From Liquidambar formosana (Eukaryota; Streptophyta; Magnoliopsida; Saxifragales; Altingiaceae): a stretch of 64,000 nt of DNA. Every line of letters begins with the position of its first letter. Within the stretch, counting starts at the first letter, position 1. The position numbers and the translations under genes were made by a program. The stretch is taken from NCBI GenBank assembly GCA_039720395.1, contig CM077834.1, positions 6,220,607-6,284,606 on the forward strand. Direction: 5' to 3'. The notes under the pieces were generated by a model. It saw nothing but the letters and a program-made list of their open reading frames with translations, had not been told where the DNA came from and did no database searches. This document shows positions 49,513-62,035 of this stretch, in pieces.

Positions 49513-49841
49513 CTATTGCGCATCGCCGGCGAGTTACACCGGAGAAGATGAACCTGCTGATGATTTTTTTGTTTTTTTTGAAAAAATATTCAAAGGATTA
49601 AAGCGATGCCGTTTTGAGTGCTGAAAATTGTGTAGAGGGGTAAGGTAGGCATATTAAAAATAACTAAGGTCACGTGCATGTCACGTGCTTCTTTACCGTT
49701 TGGCCGACAGGCGGTTGATTATGGTAGACTCCCAATTGAAACACAATTAAAAATATGGGTACCAAATTGACTTGATTTAAACTTGAGGGTACCAAACTGA
49801 ATTGCACCCCAAACTTGGGGGTAGTTTTCTACAATTTACCC
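48427..49841. mobile_element. Mutator-like element, 1,415 bp, perfect 9-bp TSD
   Basis: Inverted ends of about 100 bp: GGGTAAATTGCAGAAAATTA on the left; from the right, GGGTAAATTGTAGAAAACTA. Both continue CCCCCAAGTTT, AGTTTG(A/G)TACCCTCAAG and GTCAATTTG(A/G)TACCCAT. The duplication AAAAATAAA is exact (48418-48426 and 49842-49850). The interior contains a G run (about 49357-49368), a TA microsatellite (49479-49512) and CCGGCGA-type GC-rich patches. No transposase and no gene fragment I can name. Confidence 0.9.
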
Positions 49842-50184
49842 AAAAATAAACTTAACAAATAGTATGAAATTAAAATTGACCAACTTATCTTCTTCTTCTT
49901 CATCTTATTTTTATTAGAAAGGTGTCCGAATTGTCAAAATCCGATTAATCCCTGCTTCCCACGTGGGACCACTGCCCTATGAGATCGTTTAATGTCCAGA
50001 CTAATAACCCTTACTGATGGCTGGCCAAAAGAAATTGGTTAATTTCAAACCCGAGATGTTTGAATTTACAGTTCACCCTTTTGCCGTTAGGTCAACTTTC
50101 GTCATATTATTTTACGTGACATGAGGTATTAAATGATATAAAGTCAAATATGGTGACATCACGCCAAAATAAGAAAAATAAATA

Positions 50185-50355
50185 GGGGAAATTACCAATG
50201 CATTTGCTTTATTGGGAGTAATTCCCAAGAAGGATGCTTTGACTATCAACTTGTTTTTGTTTGTAATAGTTTATAGTAAAGTTAGTAGTTAGTTTGTTAT
50301 AACTCGATAGTTAGAGTAATTACTGTGAAAAAGTGGAATGCATTGGTAATTTCCC
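50185..50355. mobile_element. MITE, 171 bp, 20-bp terminal inverted repeats
   Basis: Ends GGGGAAATTACCAATGCATT and, from the right, AGGGAAATTACCAATGCATT. A TA dinucleotide flanks both sides, which would fit a Tc1/mariner-type insertion, but two bases are weak evidence for class. Confidence 0.75.
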
Positions 50356-51840
50356 TTAAATGAAATGGATGGTCATCTTTCTTCTTCTTCTTCTTCTTTC
50401 CCCCCTTTCTTTTTTTTTTGGGTGTAATCTACTTGTCAAGTAATGTGATGGTCACCATGTCAATTCACAGTGGACCTTATTTCTTTCACTGTGTCATTTT
50501 TTAATTGTGTATCTACTTGTTACATAAGTTGGACAAATGATGTGGATTCCAGTCAATAAGTTTGATCAATTTAGGGGATTAGTTGTATATCAGTTTTTTT
50601 TTTTTTTTTTTGACAACCAATAAAACATATCCATATCCTTAACTCTTTTAATATCAATAAATATGTTTCAATACTTTCTTAAAGGGGGAATTTCAGATTG
50701 ATCAAGGAAAAATAATTACAATTCAGTGTTATTTCTTACTAACTTCATAATAAATGGCTATAAATTTAACCTAAACATGACTATTGATTGTAATTATTTT
50801 TCTATACCCCGACCAATCTAATATTATCTTTTTTGGCATCAACCATTCAACTAACGCACACGCAGTTGGGCCCGTGCGCTAATACACGTGGGCCTTCGCA
50901 GGATGCCCATGCTCGGCCTAACGAGGACACCAGAACCTTTGTCAGTTTGTTACTTTGACGTTTTGCAGGTATGTCCACAGCCTCTTGGAAATTGAAAACA
51001 ACTTGGGCTGTTAACCCAAAAAAGAAAAGAGGCTGGTCTCGGCCCATATTCTCCCTTTTCACTACTTCTTTGCCTGAGGCCCGCAAAGCTTTGGTTTGGG
51101 CTTTTTTACTCTCTCAGATTTATCCACCTGTTGACATGTATTTCATAAATTAATGATTTCTTTAAGCATCCACTTCCTTGAGTTCGAAACAACAGGTTGA
51201 GTTTATCTATTTATTTTTAATTTGTCATTGTCATGTTCGTTATGTACTCTCATTTCATGTATATTCTACATTAGAGTCAAGTGACCATGATTCTCCTATG
51301 CAGTAATGCCTACAATGCCACAGCAGTCTATTGTTTTTATTCTTTTTGTAAGGTACTTGAGTGTAGGACGTACCTATTCAATTAGTCCTCTAAGGCAATC
51401 GTCCACTTGAATGGTGTAAATGCTTCAACACCCTGATGAAGACTTAGGAATAATGCTAGACTGATGACTGACCCCTTGAGACTAATTAAGAGGAGTTGAA
51501 TTAATCGGACACCTTCCACTACCTTTTATCAATCTTAGCCCCTTGAAAATTGTTTGGAAAGGGAAAGCTAGCATTGTGAACGTGAACTAGCTATGATCGA
51601 GTGACCATATTTTCTGGATTTCCAAACGAAACCTTACTCCAATAGAGACCACAAACAAGTTCCAAAGCAATCTTGGTAACCAAACACTGCCTTTAGTCCT
51701 TTACCCAATTCCAAAGCCACTTCCACAACCAAACAAAATCAGTTCATGTCAGAACCTATACGTGGAAGCATGAATGCAACCATTACCCTCTACAATCAAC
51801 ACATCCACCACCTTCCAAAACCAACCCTGCCCATCCCATC
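50356..51840. other. spacer upstream of the 2S albumin
   Basis: No gene found. Contains a TTC microsatellite (50377-50398) and a T run near 50594-50612. The open frames at 50847-51153 on both strands are unrecognised. Confidence 0.4.
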
Positions 51841-51843
51841 CTC

Positions 51844-51886
51844 CACGTACTCGCCATGCACAAGGTAAAGCCCCCTATAAATACCC
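51844..51886 (+). promoter_or_regulatory. seed-type promoter elements and TATA box of the 2S albumin gene
   Basis: CCACGTAC (51844, ACGT core), the RY motif CATGCA (51855-51860) and CCCTATAAATACCC (51873-51886) are packed within 45 bp, about 90 bp before the ATG. RY plus ACGT is the usual arrangement for B3 (ABI3/FUS3) and bZIP control of seed-storage genes. Confidence 0.75.
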
Positions 51887-51977
51887 CCTTCGCCCACCAC
51901 CTCCTTCACATCCCTTCACTCATCAAACCTCAATCTCAACTCTGTTGTCGCCCTTTGAAGTGTATAACATAACCACA

Positions 51978-52412
51978 ATGGCAAAGCTCACAATCCTCGT
52001 AGCAATCTTCACAATCCTTTCCCTTGTGGTCGACGCTTCCATCTACCGCACTACCGTCACCATCGACGAAGGAAACCCAAGGGGGCAGCCATCGCAGGGG
52101 TGCCGCCAGCAGATGCAGAGGCAGGACCTGAGCCACTGCGAGCGGTTCTTGCAGCAAGGACGCCGGGGTAATGAGCTGACATTCCGCAGGGTGGTCCACA
52201 ACGAGGAGCACCTCCAGCAATGCTGCAATCAATTGCGTCAGATGGACGATGAAGAGTGTCAATGCGAGGCAATAAAGATGATGGTGGATCAGCAGCAGGG
52301 ACGGATGCAGAGGGAGGAGGAGATGCAGGAGATGATGCAGAGGGCTCAGAGTTTGCCCAATAAGTGCGGCATGCGATCCCAGCGCTGCGAAGTAAGCCAA
52401 GTTTGGTACTAG
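51978..52412 (+). CDS. 2S albumin seed storage protein precursor
   Basis: Intronless, 144 residues. Start chosen at MAKLTILVAIFTILSLVVDA because a signal peptide (about residues 1-20) begins there and the context ACAATGG is good. The same frame is open farther upstream, but that part overlaps the TATA box. The mature protein has the eight-cysteine 2S pattern: C in GCRQQMQ, C in LSHCERF, CC in LQQCCNQL, CxC in EECQCEA, then NKC and QRC. It is rich in Gln, Glu, Arg and Met, so it serves as a nitrogen and sulfur reserve in protein-storage vacuoles after cleavage into small and large chains; the variable segment between the second Cys and the CC pair is the expected processing region. Seed 2S albumins are a known food-allergen family. 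No similar copy is seen in the window. Confidence 0.95.
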   Translation: MAKLTILVAIFTILSLVVDASIYRTTVTIDEGNPRGQPSQGCRQQMQRQDLSHCERFLQQGRRGNELTFRRVVHNEEHLQQCCNQLRQMDDEECQCEAIKMMVDQQQGRMQREEEMQEMMQRAQSLPNKCGMRSQRCEVSQVWY

Positions 52413-52631
52413 AGATCGAGGAGGCGATAGTGGCCATCTAGCGGCGGCCATGAGATGGATAATAAAGTTCACTCTGGTTTTTGGCTTGTTTGCTTGAGAT
52501 TAGGGTGACTGCTGGTAATGATAAAGCACATTATCGTGTGTGCGTGGTGCTATGTATGTAATGTTTGTGAGTATGTACGGTATGTTTGTGGAGGCTTTGA
52601 GGCTTTGCTCTTTTGCAGGCCGAGTCCTTTT

Positions 52632-52637
52632 AATAAA
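52632..52637 (+). terminator. probable polyadenylation signal of the 2S albumin gene
   Basis: AATAAA about 220 bp after the stop, preceded by TGTATGTAATGTTTGTGAGT-like TG-rich upstream sequence, the usual plant arrangement. Confidence 0.55.
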
Positions 52638-53531
52638 ATAAGGTAACTAAAATGTGAACTTCTTGTATGACATGCATGTTTTAAGGGAATTCTGCGGTAA
52701 CTTCAAAAAACATCAAAAAATTGATACCCAAATAATAAGTGATCATATTTTATAATAATAAAGTGACTTTCACATAGATGACTTGATGGATGTTACCTTA
52801 TTGTGTTCTACTTGGGTATCTAAAATGTGACCAGGTTCTACTTAGGGTACGATACCCCAAATGTAGTACTATGTATAAAATTTTTGAATGTGTTATGGTT
52901 TTCTAGCTTCATTTTCCTAGTCTAACAGTACGTATACGAGTTTTTTTTTTTTAATTTTTTTTTGTTATTTTTTTTTTGATATGAAGAGATTTTAAATGTT
53001 TTATACTTAACTAATTCTTTAAGTACATTAGTTTTTCTACTTCATATGTATTAGACAATTACATGACAAAATTTATACAGATGGCCTTGAAGAAATGCTG
53101 AGAATCTCTGATAACATACGAGCATGATCGATCCTTTGAAATGCAGCTTCATCCATTACCAATTACGGCACATTGGCAAATAACATTTTGTCACGATTGC
53201 AGTGCTAAGCATTCCACCGCCTCTTCAATCTATTTTTCTGTCCTCTGATCCTCGCAAGATATATCACATGGATCCCACATTCCCACACCGACCTTTGGGA
53301 GGTGGGAAAGGAGTGCCTAATATTTATTATTTTAGTTTCTTCTTATAAAAGCTGTTAAGAAAAAACAAATGTGAAAAGATGATGTATAAATTAATATCAA
53401 CGGGATGGTGAAGATCGAGGAACCTTCCTGATAGGTGATGAAGCAAATTGTGAGTCTGCCACGTGCCGGAAGGCATGTATGCTATTCACTTGGATCGTTT
53501 AATTTCGGGGTAATTCTATAATAGTCACAAG
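52638..53531. other. intergenic spacer
   Basis: AT-rich with T runs near 52941-52978. No gene or bounded element seen. Confidence 0.45.
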
Positions 53532-54749
53532 CAGGGCAGACCCAAAATTTTTTTTCAGTGGTTACACTTTTAATTTTTTTATTATTTTAATATATATATA
53601 TTTGCTTTTAAGAGTTAGATAAGGAAAAGAGAAAGGTAGGATCACATATTGGCATGGTTGATTAGAAGTGGTGAAATGACATAAAACGATAGGCATGCCA
53701 TATTTTAAAATGCATAGACAACTTTTAAAAACATGGAACCCTATATACTACTCCTAACACTCTTATCCCCATCTATTCTATGTGGAACAAAGTCTCAACA
53801 AGATAGGAAAAGAGGGAAAGTGACAGAACCAAACATTGATATAATTGAATAGAAATTATAAAATGGTACATAAGATTAACAATCATGCCATAAAAACTAA
53901 TTCACAAATTAAACCCAACTTTATATAATCTACAAAAGTGATGTACATTAGTAAATAAGTCTTTCTTTTTATCCATCAATAAAAACAAAAACTCTTGCCA
54001 TCAAGGTCTTTCTTCTTGTCCATGAATAAAAATCAGAGAGAGCCTACGTACGAAATGAGGCAAAGTTGTTGAACTTGATAGCCTACGAAATGAGTTAAGG
54101 CGACAGCAATGAGTTAGGGGTCACATCTTATATATGCTTCCTTGGTTCACTCATTTATCATCCCCACGATGTTAAGGACCTGCGGGAAGCCCACATCCTC
54201 TACAACTTTCCTTGGCAGAGATGAACAAGTGACCAAACTCTTCAGAAATATGAGCGCTGATTTGGTGCCAAACTCTAAATTTTATATAGAGGTTAGAATG
54301 GGCGTCCAAAGGTACTGCAATGATTCCAGCTTTGCTTGATTCATTCATGAGCATTTCTATACACCCAATTGGACTCTCACAGCTCTCTTTGGCACAGTTT
54401 TGGCAATTGCACTAACCGTTGTCCAAACTTATTACACAATCTTTCCAATTCTTGGTGACTGCGACAGTCTTTGCGATCATCTTACCAAAGCAGCACAACT
54501 AAAATAAGAAATCGATCCCATGAGCAACTGAAATTATTTTCCAAGTTTGCACAAGCAGATCATCCAAACCAGCACTGTTCATGTGCGCCCCATATCGCGA
54601 TCATTTCTTAATACCTCTATATTTGGTTTGTTCATCTAAAATAGCAAATATATATAAATAACATTACTTATTCAATTTAAAAAAATATATATATATATAT
54701 TTGAGTGGTTGCACGTGAGGGCAAATGCACCTTAGTGCATCCGCCCTTG
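53532..54749. mobile_element. hAT-like element enclosing a DUF247 pseudogene
   Basis: The left end CAGGGCAGACCCAAAA and the right end in reverse complement CAAGGGCGGATGCAC resemble the common plant CAGGGGCGGA-type hAT terminus. Next to each end is a GTGGTT motif and an AT-rich ATATATATAT patch. The flanking octamers GTCACAAG (53524-53531) and CTCTCAAG (54750-54757) agree at six of eight positions, as an aged duplication might. No transposase. Whether the gene piece was captured or the two termini belong to different insertions is open. Confidence 0.5.
54066..54507 (+). pseudogene. DUF247 (UPF0481) protein, broken C-terminal fragment
   Basis: The reading LLNLIAYEM, ELGVTSYICFLGSLI and HPHDVKDLREAHILYNF, then one base out of frame LGRDEQVTKLFRN and SKFYIEVRMGVQRYCNDSS, then FIHEHFYTPNWTLTALFG and TVLAIALTVVQTYYTIFP, follows the C-terminal third of plant DUF247 proteins, including the terminal membrane helix. 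Disablements: TAA at 54096-54098, an extra C near 54210, and TGA at 54337-54339. The N-terminal two thirds are absent. DUF247 proteins are plant-specific and membrane-associated; some act in self-incompatibility in grasses. This copy cannot make a full product. Confidence 0.85.
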
Positions 54750-54779
54750 CTCTCAAGTTTTTTTAGGGTATCATATTCA

Positions 54780-54932
54780 TTTATTATTTGAAGTAATTTA
54801 TTTATCATTTAAAGTGATTTAAAATGACCTATTTATCATTTTAAGTGACCCACTTACTATTTATTGATCGTTTACCATTTAAGTGATCAACTTATCATTT
54901 AAACTGATCCACTTACCATTTGAAATGACCTT
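54780..54932. repeat. degenerate tandem repeat of about 20-24 bp
   Basis: At least six units of the type TTTATCATTTAAAGTGA / CCACTTACCATTTGAAATGA, with drift between units. It lies just outside the hAT-like element at 53532. Confidence 0.6.
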
Positions 54933-54979
54933 ATGAGTTGGTATGAATTTTTTGTTAAGATACCATAGAATTGGCCTTA

Positions 54980-55107
54980 ATTTCATGAAGAATTAATTTT
55001 ATTAAGAGTAGTGTTAGATGACCCACCAACGAATCATCACAGCACATTTTGATGAAGAATTAAAATTTCATTAAGAGCAGTGCAAGATGACCCATCAATA
55101 GATCATC
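54980..55107 (+). repeat. two-unit direct duplication of about 65-70 bp
   Basis: GAAGAATTAATTTTATTAAG, AGTAGTGTTAGATGACCCAC and GAATCATC recur as GAAGAATTAAAATTTCATTA, AGCAGTGCAAGATGACCCAT and GATCATC. No coding potential. Confidence 0.6.
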
Positions 55108-57211
55108 TGCACAGATAGAGGGTGGTTCCCACACCTTGGGTTTGGGTTGAGCTTGATTATGAGGATTAACCCCTCAGATTGAGTCTTGAGTTGACCACCC
55201 ACCCAGCCAACCCAAGGAAACATCAAAAGCCAATTTGTGCAGTGAAGTCCATAATCTTTACTATTATCAAGGAAACATCAAACTAGGAACCAAATATTCA
55301 AACCGTGGAGGAGACGCATGAAAAATACAAAAAACACATCATCAGAAGCACTTATTCTGGTTGAAAATTTTAAAAATTAGCAGGCATAAGATTTTGGAAA
55401 GGAAATATAGAGTGGATCAGGGGAAACATTTGCAGTAGTATGTATCCAATAAGTTTAATACACTGCTGTCTCCGTTGAACTATAATTTTCTATATGTTTG
55501 TAGAATTGAGAACATGTATGCATGCCCGACAGCAAGTGGGTGGAGTAGAGGGTTCAAATTGTTCGCCCATCAGTTTTAATCTCACCTAGTCTTAAGCTTG
55601 TTCAGTGCTCAAGACTGGTTGAGATAAAACCTACAGATGGAAATTACAAAGGAACTCATCTCCACCCACCACCAGCAGCACAGCCATTTTCAACACAAGC
55701 CACCAACATGTCTGCAATACAGCCATCAACACCACAAGAATAACCACCGCTGGCGAGTGGTGACATCAAAACCTACATATGGAAATTACAAAGGAACTGG
55801 TCTACTATTAGCGTTTTTGTCAATTATAAGGCTTTATGTTACAAATGTTTTGCAAATTCTGCGTCTTAGACAGCCAGGAATCCCTACAAAGAGTTGAGTG
55901 ACTGTTAATTGCTCAAGAAAAATGATATTGTTTCCGAAAGCATTGGTTTTATGTATCCATGTTAACGGTTGGTGGCATTGATCATGTTGGTGGCATTCCT
56001 CACTAGCCGACTACAATGAAATTATAATGTGAAACACCAATTATCAATTTGATAACAAACTAATGGGTGCTCTTAATCCTCGTCTCAAACCACCACCTAA
56101 CAAAAACCAACCACAGCACTTCAAATCCGCTACAACAACCCACACTCACACTACCTCCAACAACATTCCCCACACCTATACTAGCTAGGCTGTGACAGTA
56201 AAGTTTCCTCTGTTCAAACAGTAGCTACACGAGCTACCACGAAGCTAGCACACAGCAAGAAAGCAATTAAGAAAGCAACAACGTAATGTCCTAATGGGAA
56301 TCATCACAAGACCTTACATTAGTATGATAGAAATCTCTCAAGCAACTGTGACCAACAAGATACCAAATGGCCTCATAAAGTATACGAGAAGGGAAATAAT
56401 CTAGCCTTGAGAAGCATCAATCACAAATGAAGAAGGCATCATCAACGCCATCAACCAAAAAACTTGATAGTCCAAAAGTTTATTTAAAAAGTAGAAAAGT
56501 TAATTAACTAGGTCCATTGGCTCTGCTGCTGCTGCTAGAATGAAAAGCAGGAAAATCATTGTATGTATGCAAAAACTGAAGAATTTACAATATGATGCAG
56601 AGAACGAACATCTCACTGATAAAAGTTTCGACAACCGTCTCATTTCCCCTTAACAACAAAGTTGTGTTGCAAATCAATAATAGCCAAATGGTTATATTCA
56701 CCAATCTCAGCTGTCCTAACCCCTGTTCTACAAGATATTGCACCTAAATGTACTCCGATGACCTCATAAATTACACAAAAATCAACATACCGGTGGCACC
56801 CGAGTGAGTTACTAATTCACTAATAATAACCACCAGCATGCATAGGCACTGACAATATTCAGGGATGAACACAAACAAATCACCAGATTAAATAAATGCA
56901 AGTGATCCTAGAAAAGCTAGGAGATACAAGAAAAAAAGGCTTATGTTAAGTAAGAGTAAAAACTTGAGAACGCAAAACATTGCCCAAAACTAAATTTTTA
57001 TTAACATACTAAAACTGTTACCAACATTACCAATGGCCTCATTGAGACCATTTCAACATCTTAAAAACAAAAGGAAGAAACAGTACCCATATCAAAGAGT
57101 TTGAAACTTTAAAAGCCATTCAACAATGGCTACCAACCACAAAGAAAACCACATAACACAAGAACCAAGCATAGAAACCAAGAACTCGACCAGAACCACC
57201 ACAGACCAAAC
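55108..57211. other. spacer and polyubiquitin 3' flank
   Basis: No gene found. A direct repeat of TGGAAATTACAAAGGAACT occurs near 55637 and 55780. The frame at 55637-55897 is His-rich and probably incidental. The polyubiquitin 3' UTR should occupy roughly 56950-57211. Confidence 0.4.
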
Positions 57212-59151
<1,940 letters not shown>

Positions 59152-59713
59152 CTTGAGAGAGATTTGGAAGCTTCAAAGGAAGAATCACGGAGAAGGATTA
59201 CAGAAGCAGAGATAAGAAAATGTGTTGGATAAAGAATGAGGGATGCAAGCGCAGGAGAGCCTCTATTCCTATTTGTAGGAGCAATTGCCGACTACGTTGC
59301 GTAACCGTCTTAAAGTGGAACCAATGAGGTGCAGCCACGTGTAGTGGCGTGTAATGCCATTAATCCGAATCGCCAAGGCAGGTACCTTTCGCTATCTTTC
59401 TTGGCTCGTCTCGAAAGGCGGAGATGCCTTAGGTCGTGTGAGAACGAGGGGATGCTGTTTTCACATCGCTGTTACGGGGAGCATATGACTGCGGGGAAAT
59501 CTTTGGGTGAATTTTTTTTTTTTTTTTTTTTTTTTGTGTGAAACTTTTGAGACTAATTCCGTGAAATGTAGGAAGAGGTTCTTGGTATGAATTGGGGAAT
59601 TAGTGGGGGAGAAGGCTGTTATGAATCAGTGAATTGACGGGCTCTTGTTCAACCTTAGTTGATGTTTAAATTTCAAGACAAAAGATCCATATCGTATCAT
59701 TGGATAAAAAAAA
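59152..59713 (-). promoter_or_regulatory. polyubiquitin leader exon and promoter zone
   Basis: The leader exon lies just right of 59152. CTACAAATAGGAATAG (minus strand, about 59265-59280) is the best TATA-like site. A T run of about 23-25 bases lies near 59512-59535. The Mutator-like element at 59714 begins about 430 bp upstream of this TATA-like site. Confidence 0.45.
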
Positions 59714-61239
59714 GGGTAAAATGCAAAAAACCCCCCTCTATTATTAGCCATTTTGCAAGATACCCCCTCTAAAAAAAAACCATGCAACAAACCCCCTATA
59801 TTGTTTCAGGGGGCAACGCCGTTAACGGCAAGAATGAAAGACCATTTTATCCTTGTACAGAAACATATTAAAATATTAATTTTTGATATTTTTAAATGGT
59901 TTTTTAAAAATATAGAAAAAAAATACAGAAATGTGTGAGTGGTGAGTTTGGTTTGGTTTTTAAAATTGAGGTGTTCTCGTCGGCGACAATTTTTGACTCA
60001 CCGGCGATGGAGATTTTCCGGCGACAAACAAAGTTCTGTATGAGTCAAAAATTGAAAATTTTAAAAACCAAACCAAAACCAAAATTTTAAAAACCAAACC
60101 AAAACCCCCACTCAATTTCTGTATGAGTCGAAAATTGAGGTGTTCTCGTCGGTGACAAACCAAAGTTTTGACTCACCGGCAATGGAGATTTTCCGGCGAC
60201 CCTTCCTTCCCCATCCACTGTGCACACCAATCACAACCATAACCCACAGCCCTCCCTTCTTACCATTACCACTGGCACGATTTCATCACCGACGGAGACG
60301 AACTCCATATTTTCCGGTGACGAGCATCAAATCCAGCGAATCCAATTTTTTTTTTTTTTTCGTTTCTCTCCAAAAACTCCAACCGCTGCACCGCACCACA
60401 CCACACCTTGTCTTGCTGGTCCTTCTCCATCTGGCAACCTCCGCCGGATCTGACAGTAGCAGCGATGAAATTGCAGTGGCAGTGATGGCAAGAGGCGATG
60501 CCGAGCGGTGCCGATGTGGTTTATCAAAATAGCCATCGCCGATGATGGCTGAGAAAAAAAAAATCTCCCAAACCCGCTGTGGTTGATCATGGGAGAAAAG
60601 GCAGATCGTGCAGGGAAGGAGGGGAGGGAGAGAAAGCCGGTGGAGAAAAAAAAAAAGGAAAAAAGAACTCACCTACAACCTCCATTCATTACAGATTTTA
60701 ATCAAACTAGCCAGAACCAAAACCCCCCGACAAAGCCTTCACCATTAACGGGAAGAGCAGAGACTTCAGCTTGGGGAAGAGCAGATCGGCATCTGCGGTG
60801 GGAGTAGTGTGCACAATTAACGGTGGTTTATGGCTTCTTCCATGACGCCATCAATGTGGGGTTTGCCCCTTTCCCCATCTTCGTTCCTTTTCTCCGGTGG
60901 AAGCACAACGGCGACAGTAGCATAGGTAACAGGAGCGGCGATGGCGATAGGGCACTATCACGTGAAAGGCACATGAGGGAGGAGAGGAAGAGAAAGGGTG
61001 AGATCAGATTAGGTCAACTATTTGCTTTAGTCAAAGGGTATTTTAGTCATAAAATGATGCTCATTATATCACGTGACTGGCACCTGATTAAATTCCGTTA
61101 GTTTCCCTAACGGCAGCTGGATGGAAGGGGGTTTTTGTTAACCCTACACAATATGAGGGGTTTGTTGCATGGTTTTTTTTTAGAGGGGGGTATCTTGCAA
61201 AATGGGTAATAATAGAGGGGGGTTTTTTGCATTTTACCC
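59714..61239. mobile_element. Mutator-like element, 1,526 bp, perfect 9-bp TSD
   Basis: Inverted ends of at least 90 bp, both starting GGGTAAAATGCAAAAAACCC and continuing CTCTATTATTA, CATTTTGCAAGATACCCCC and AAACCATGCAACAAACCCC. The duplication TAAAAAAAA is exact (59705-59713 and 61240-61248). The interior has GC-rich CCGGCGAC-type sequence and overlapping open frames on both strands (60140-60672), none recognised and none a transposase. Its termini match the element at 17810, so the two are one family. Confidence 0.92.
59965..60200. repeat. direct repeat inside the Mutator-like element
   Basis: AATTGAGGTGTTCTCGTCGG, then GACTCACCGGCGATGGAGAT and TTTCCGGCGAC near 59965-60025, recurs near 60133-60200 with a small insertion (period about 167 bp). 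Between them CAAACCAAAACC repeats. Confidence 0.75.
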
Positions 61240-61857
61240 TAAAAAAAATTTTCAAAGGTCCCAATACAAAAATTTATGACAAAATATCATACCATTGTAC
61301 AAAGTTTTTTCACAATTTAGCATTGAAGAGCCCCTCACGCCACCTTACCCTTTACACTAGTATCATTTTTCCTTTTAAAATAGAGAAAGAATAGGAAGCC
61401 CATTGAAGATGCTTACGAGGCAAGATCCAATTTTAGGTCAACCACCGAGACGAATACTTTGGCAGCAAGGAAATATGCACAGCTTAATGTAATGTCCTTT
61501 GTGAACTTTTTCTTTTCTTTCTGTCCTCCTCCCTTTTTTTTTTTTTTTTTTTCAAGGAAGGGTTTAACATTGGAGGGGGTTCAATTTAGACCACTTGAAC
61601 CGTATTACACATTTACATCCCATCCCCGCCAAGCTATCAACAGGGTCGCCCTTGAATTTTCGGAGGCTCTAACTGAACTTAAAAAATGATATCTGCTTAT
61701 ACATATTCACACACCAAAAAAATAAAAAATAAAAATAAAACACTCACAATTTTTTTTTCCCCCTAGTATCAACTCAAAGTTTTCTTACCTATATAATTAT
61801 TAATATTTGCTTATATAAAGATAAATGCTACATATAAAGATATTTGCTCATATAAAG

Positions 61858-62035
61858 ATAAATGCTACATATAGCAACCAATTATAGCAACTAATTGCAG
61901 CAATTGATATGTCATACTAAATTTGTATCCTATGACAACTAGGAGAGTGCTAACACTTGCTTGTTAGAGAATGCCACATTAGTTGTTGTCTTTGGTTATT
62001 GTATTTAGTTGCTACCTATAATACTACCATTTTAT
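61858..62035. mobile_element. MITE-like element with GCTACATATAGCAACC-type ends
   Basis: The left arm AAATGCTACATATAGCAACC, then AATTGATATGTCAT, faces a right arm that reads inward GTAGCAACTAAATACAATAA, then AACTAATGTGGCAT. The segment just left (61810-61870) contains a short duplication of TATAAAGATAAATGCTACAT. Borders approximate. Confidence 0.5.

Noticed and set aside
52043..52472. Three minus-strand frames over the 2S albumin (up to 178 codons)
   Set aside because: Antisense shadows of a GC-rich, Gln/Arg-coding gene. The plus strand has signal peptide, eight cysteines, TATA box and poly(A) signal.
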